Below are positions 61,583-64,000 of a stretch of 64,000 nucleotides of DNA, piece by piece. The stretch covers positions 30,982,501 to 31,046,500 of the forward strand of contig NC_080577.1 of the NCBI RefSeq assembly GCF_029962835.1. Reading direction: 5' to 3'. This stretch comes from Magnolia sinica. Lineage: Eukaryota; Streptophyta; Magnoliopsida; Magnoliales; Magnoliaceae. Each line of letters starts with the position of its first letter. Within the stretch, counting starts at the first letter, position 1. The position numbers and the translations under genes were made by a program. Below the pieces are notes generated by a model that saw only the letters and a list, made by a program, of their open reading frames with translations, was not told where the DNA came from and did not search any database.

Positions 61583-62428
61583 GCCTCTCCCCTTAAAAAA
61601 AAAAAATATTACTTCTTGATTGTGATTTCAGCTTTGTTGGCCCACATGCAAGATGTCCCGCGGGTTGAGGGAGGGAGAGGATTAGGTTCGGCTTCAGTTT
61701 CACTCAAGAAGGTGCGACCTTGATGCATGTGTTCTGTATCCTCGCGCTGTGCATACGTTTGTGCATGCGTTTTGCCAGATTATTTTAAAGACATGAGTAA
61801 AAAACATACGTTTGTGCATACGTTTTGCCAGATTATTTTAAAGACATGAGTAAAAAAAGAAAAGAAACAGACTCAAATCTCAGGTGGACAATTCCATAAG
61901 AAAGTAGTGATTGCCTTCCTAAAACTTCTTGTGGGCTGCAAGAATTTTAGACCAGGCTGTTTTTTTAAATTTAATTTTTAATTTTTAATTTTATTGTTAT
62001 TATTATTATTATTTTTTGTGACCTTATCAACAGGTTCAATGGCAAATAAATAGTATGGAAACATTGCGGTGGGCCTTAGGAATAAGTTGAAAAAAAAAAA
62101 ATAATAACTTGAAAAGTTCACGACCACTTTTTCCTACAGTAATATTGTCCACCCGAGATTTGGATACGGTTCATTACAAAAATAAAAAATAAAAAATAAA
62201 AAAATCTCCTGACCTAAATGACATGGCAAAACAGTTGGACAGCATAAATTTTAAATACATACATCAAGATGAGCTACAATTGCTGCACCGTTTTGGGTGA
62301 GGCCTGGGCCACATCTAATCCGCTCGTTAAGGACATGGCAAACATTCCGGACATGTATTTCCTACTGATGCTGCCGGTAGTAAAGTGGCTACTAAAAAGT
62401 GCTTCATGGTTCAGACAAAAAATGAGGT
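61583..62428. other. Upstream region of the P450 gene
   Basis: No gene was seen. It contains the 53-bp tandem duplication at 61752-61857, a stretch of TTATTATTATT near 61996-62015 and several A-rich runs. Confidence 0.4.
61752..61857. repeat. 53-bp tandem duplication
   Basis: CATACGTTTGTGCAT(G/A)CG to AAAGACATGAGTAAAAAA occurs twice, starting at 61752 and 61805, with almost no differences. It lies about 220-330 bp upstream of the P450 start codon. Confidence 0.92.
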
Positions 62429-63098
62429 AGATCCAAATCTCAAGTGGACCACAGGGTCCACACCACAAGAAAGCAGTGGTGATTGAATGCCCACCATTAA
62501 AAACTTCCTAGGGCTCACTATGATATTTATTTTACATCAAACCTGTTGATTGGGTCACTCAGACCTGGATGAAGCCCAGACACAAATCAGCTTCATCCAA
62601 AACTTTTGTAGCCCTAGGAAGTCTTTAAGGGCCTGTTTGGCCGGATGGATCCCATGGGATTAGGAAGGATGGGAGATGGATTTTAAGGTAATGATGGTGG
62701 TGTCAGTGGATTGGTTTAAGATCCATGGAATTGCTATATCCCGGGACAAGTTCACCGAGTCTATTTGGCACGCTCGGCATATCCCGGGATTTTACCTTCC
62801 AATCCCTTCGAATCTGTCCAGCCAAACACGCCCTAGACACGATTGAACGAGATTAGGAGGGATGAGATCAATTTTAAGGTAATGATGGTGATGTTAGTGG
62901 ATTGGTTTAAGATCCATGGGTTTGCTATATCCCGGGACAAGTTCATCGAGTCTGTTTGGCTTGTTTGGCATATCCTGGGATTTTTCCATCCCATCCCTCC
63001 TAATCCTTCTTAATCCGCTCGGCAAAACAGGCCCTAATGGTAAGCGTTCAATCATCACTGTTTTGGGTGGTGTGGTCCACATAAGATTTTGGATTTGC
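62429..63098. mobile_element. Foldback MITE, interrupted by a second MITE
   Basis: The arm 62429-62515 (GATCCAAATCTCAAGTGGAC, then AGTGGTGATTGAATGCCCAC) is an imperfect inverted match to 63035-63098. The centre contains AACCTGTTGATTGGGTCACT. A related copy follows at 63312-63568. No coding capacity. Confidence 0.7.
62629..63034. mobile_element. Harbinger/Tourist-type MITE, tandem dimer
   Basis: It is bounded by GGGCCTGTTTGGC at the left and GGGCCTGTTTTGC read inward from the right. TAA flanks both sides (62626-62628, 63035-63037). The interior is two similar units of about 200 bp (about 62629-62834 and 62835-63034), each with GGTTTAAGATCCATGG and GCTATATCCCGGGACAAGTT. Only the outer ends are complete. 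Confidence 0.82.
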
Positions 63099-63311
63099 TT
63101 ATTTTGGCCTCATACTGTAAAATTATCTGGAAAAAAAAAAAAGAATGGACAGCATGAATAAAACAAGTACATCACCGGGTGTTGAAACTCCCAAGAGTCT
63201 ACCACTAGAGCAAGAGCAGAGATCCGTAGGTGTAATCACTAATCATTTATTGTATATTCACTCTGTCCATCCGTTTACAGCCATTTTAGGATACTAACCC
63301 GAAAATTAAGC

Positions 63312-63568
63312 ACATCCAAATTACAGGTGAAGCCCACCACAAGAAACAGTGATGATTGAATGCTCACCATTCAAAACATTCCAAGTCCCACCGTAAGCAT
63401 ATTCATAATGTTTATTTGTCATCCAACCCCTTGATAAGGTTAACAATGAAGGAAAAATATGAAGATTTTAGCTTGATCTAAAACTTTTGTGGCCTTCAAA
63501 AAGCTTTTAGTAATCATTCATCACTCTTTCCAGTAGTGTGGTCCATTAGAGATTTTGATCTACTTAAG
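63312..63568. mobile_element. Second foldback MITE of the same family
   Basis: Left arm 63312-63392 (CACAAGAAACAGTGATGATT) and right arm 63492-63568 (TCATTCATCACTCTTTCC...GTGTGGTCCA) pair imperfectly around a centre with CATCCAACCCCTTGATAAGG. Very similar to the element at 62429-63098. Confidence 0.72.
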
Positions 63569-63907
63569 TTTTGGAAGAACTTCCTTAAAATGAAGTACAG
63601 CCATTTTCTATTGCTGTTGACCACCTATCCGGCACGTTGGAGCAGATCCACACGCTGTACGTGTACGGTGATCGAAACTGGCCCTCTGAGTTCTCAGCCA
63701 TTAGTTGTGGGAGCGGATTAGCTGTTACCCGGGTAACAGCTTTGTGGGTGTTACCCTTACCGTGTGGGGCCCACCTTGATGAATTTTCATATGAAGTTAT
63801 TCCAAAACTTAAAAAGATCAAAATCTCTGATGGACCACAAGCCGAGCTTTCGGTAACAGAGGTACACCCATTTTCTATTGCTGTTGACCACCCTATCTGG
63901 CACGTTT
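63535..63907. repeat. Inverted and direct repeat cluster at the right edge
   Basis: AGTGTGGTCCATTAGAGATT onward (63535-63588) is inverted at about 63793-63840. CATTTTCTATTGCTGTTGAC...GGCACGTT occurs directly at about 63602-63637 and 63870-63905. A perfect 22-bp palindrome with half site AGCTGTTACCC is at 63720-63741. This suggests a small inverted-repeat element interrupted by another with a GGGTAACAGC end. Nothing is seen from 63910 to 64000. Confidence 0.65.
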
Positions 63908-64000
63908 TCTCAGGTGAATCACGATAATTGCGGTACACCCAAATACCGAGTTTTCGAGTTCAGTAAAGAAGTGCTGCGGTGAACTGTAGCTGAGCTTGGC

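Overview
This window is nuclear DNA from a flowering plant with a large, repeat-rich genome. The evidence is plant-type Ty3/gypsy (Tat, Athila, chromovirus-like) and Ty1/copia LTR elements, a plant PIF/Harbinger DNA transposon, MITEs, a tRNA-derived SINE and one CYP71-type cytochrome P450 gene. The MITE and LTR styles make me think of a magnoliid or similar lineage, but that is only an impression. No rRNA, tRNA gene or CRISPR array was seen.

Layout. (1) 1-24969: one large old Ty3/gypsy element of the Tat lineage, cut by the left window edge. It has a sense pol (protease, RT, RNase H, a second RNase H, integrase; 1-5100), two antisense extra genes of plant-mobile-domain type (14832-17403 and 17772-21353) and a 3' LTR (23673-24969). 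Nested inside it are a complete 8.7-kb non-autonomous chromovirus-type element on the minus strand (5240-13952, TSD AATAT) and a solo copia-type LTR (19221-21226, TSD CCCTC). (2) 25009-34518: an Athila-type element with two 2247-bp LTRs (TSD CGGCC) that carries only gag and protease. (3) 34524-36612: weakly coding-like decayed DNA. (4) 36613-41983: a heavily decayed Tork-type copia element. (5) 42025-51679: a whole TIR-bounded PIF/Harbinger transposon (TSD TAA). On its minus strand it encodes a transposase, a Myb/SANT-like protein and a third small gene with an RNase H1 N-terminal (viroplasmin-like) domain. An Athila-type solo LTR (47475-49587, TSD GTATA) sits upstream of its transposase. (6) 51683-53046: unassigned DNA and a SINE. 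(7) 54007-61531: the only apparently working host gene, a two-exon CYP71-clan P450 on the minus strand. Its 6-kb intron holds a young copia element (55188-60068, TSD GCATT) in the opposite orientation. (8) 61550-64000: the upstream region of the P450, with a short tandem duplication, foldback MITEs and a Harbinger-type MITE dimer.

How it fits together. The window records layered insertions. The Tat element came before the two elements inside it, and the Harbinger transposon came before its solo LTR. The P450 intron was hit most recently, since the two LTRs there differ by only two substitutions and one 2-base length difference over about 330 bp. The Harbinger genes have several stop codons, each explained by a single C:G to T:A transition, as expected for decay of methylated DNA. 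The most novel-looking observation is the third, RNase-H1-N-like gene inside the Harbinger element.
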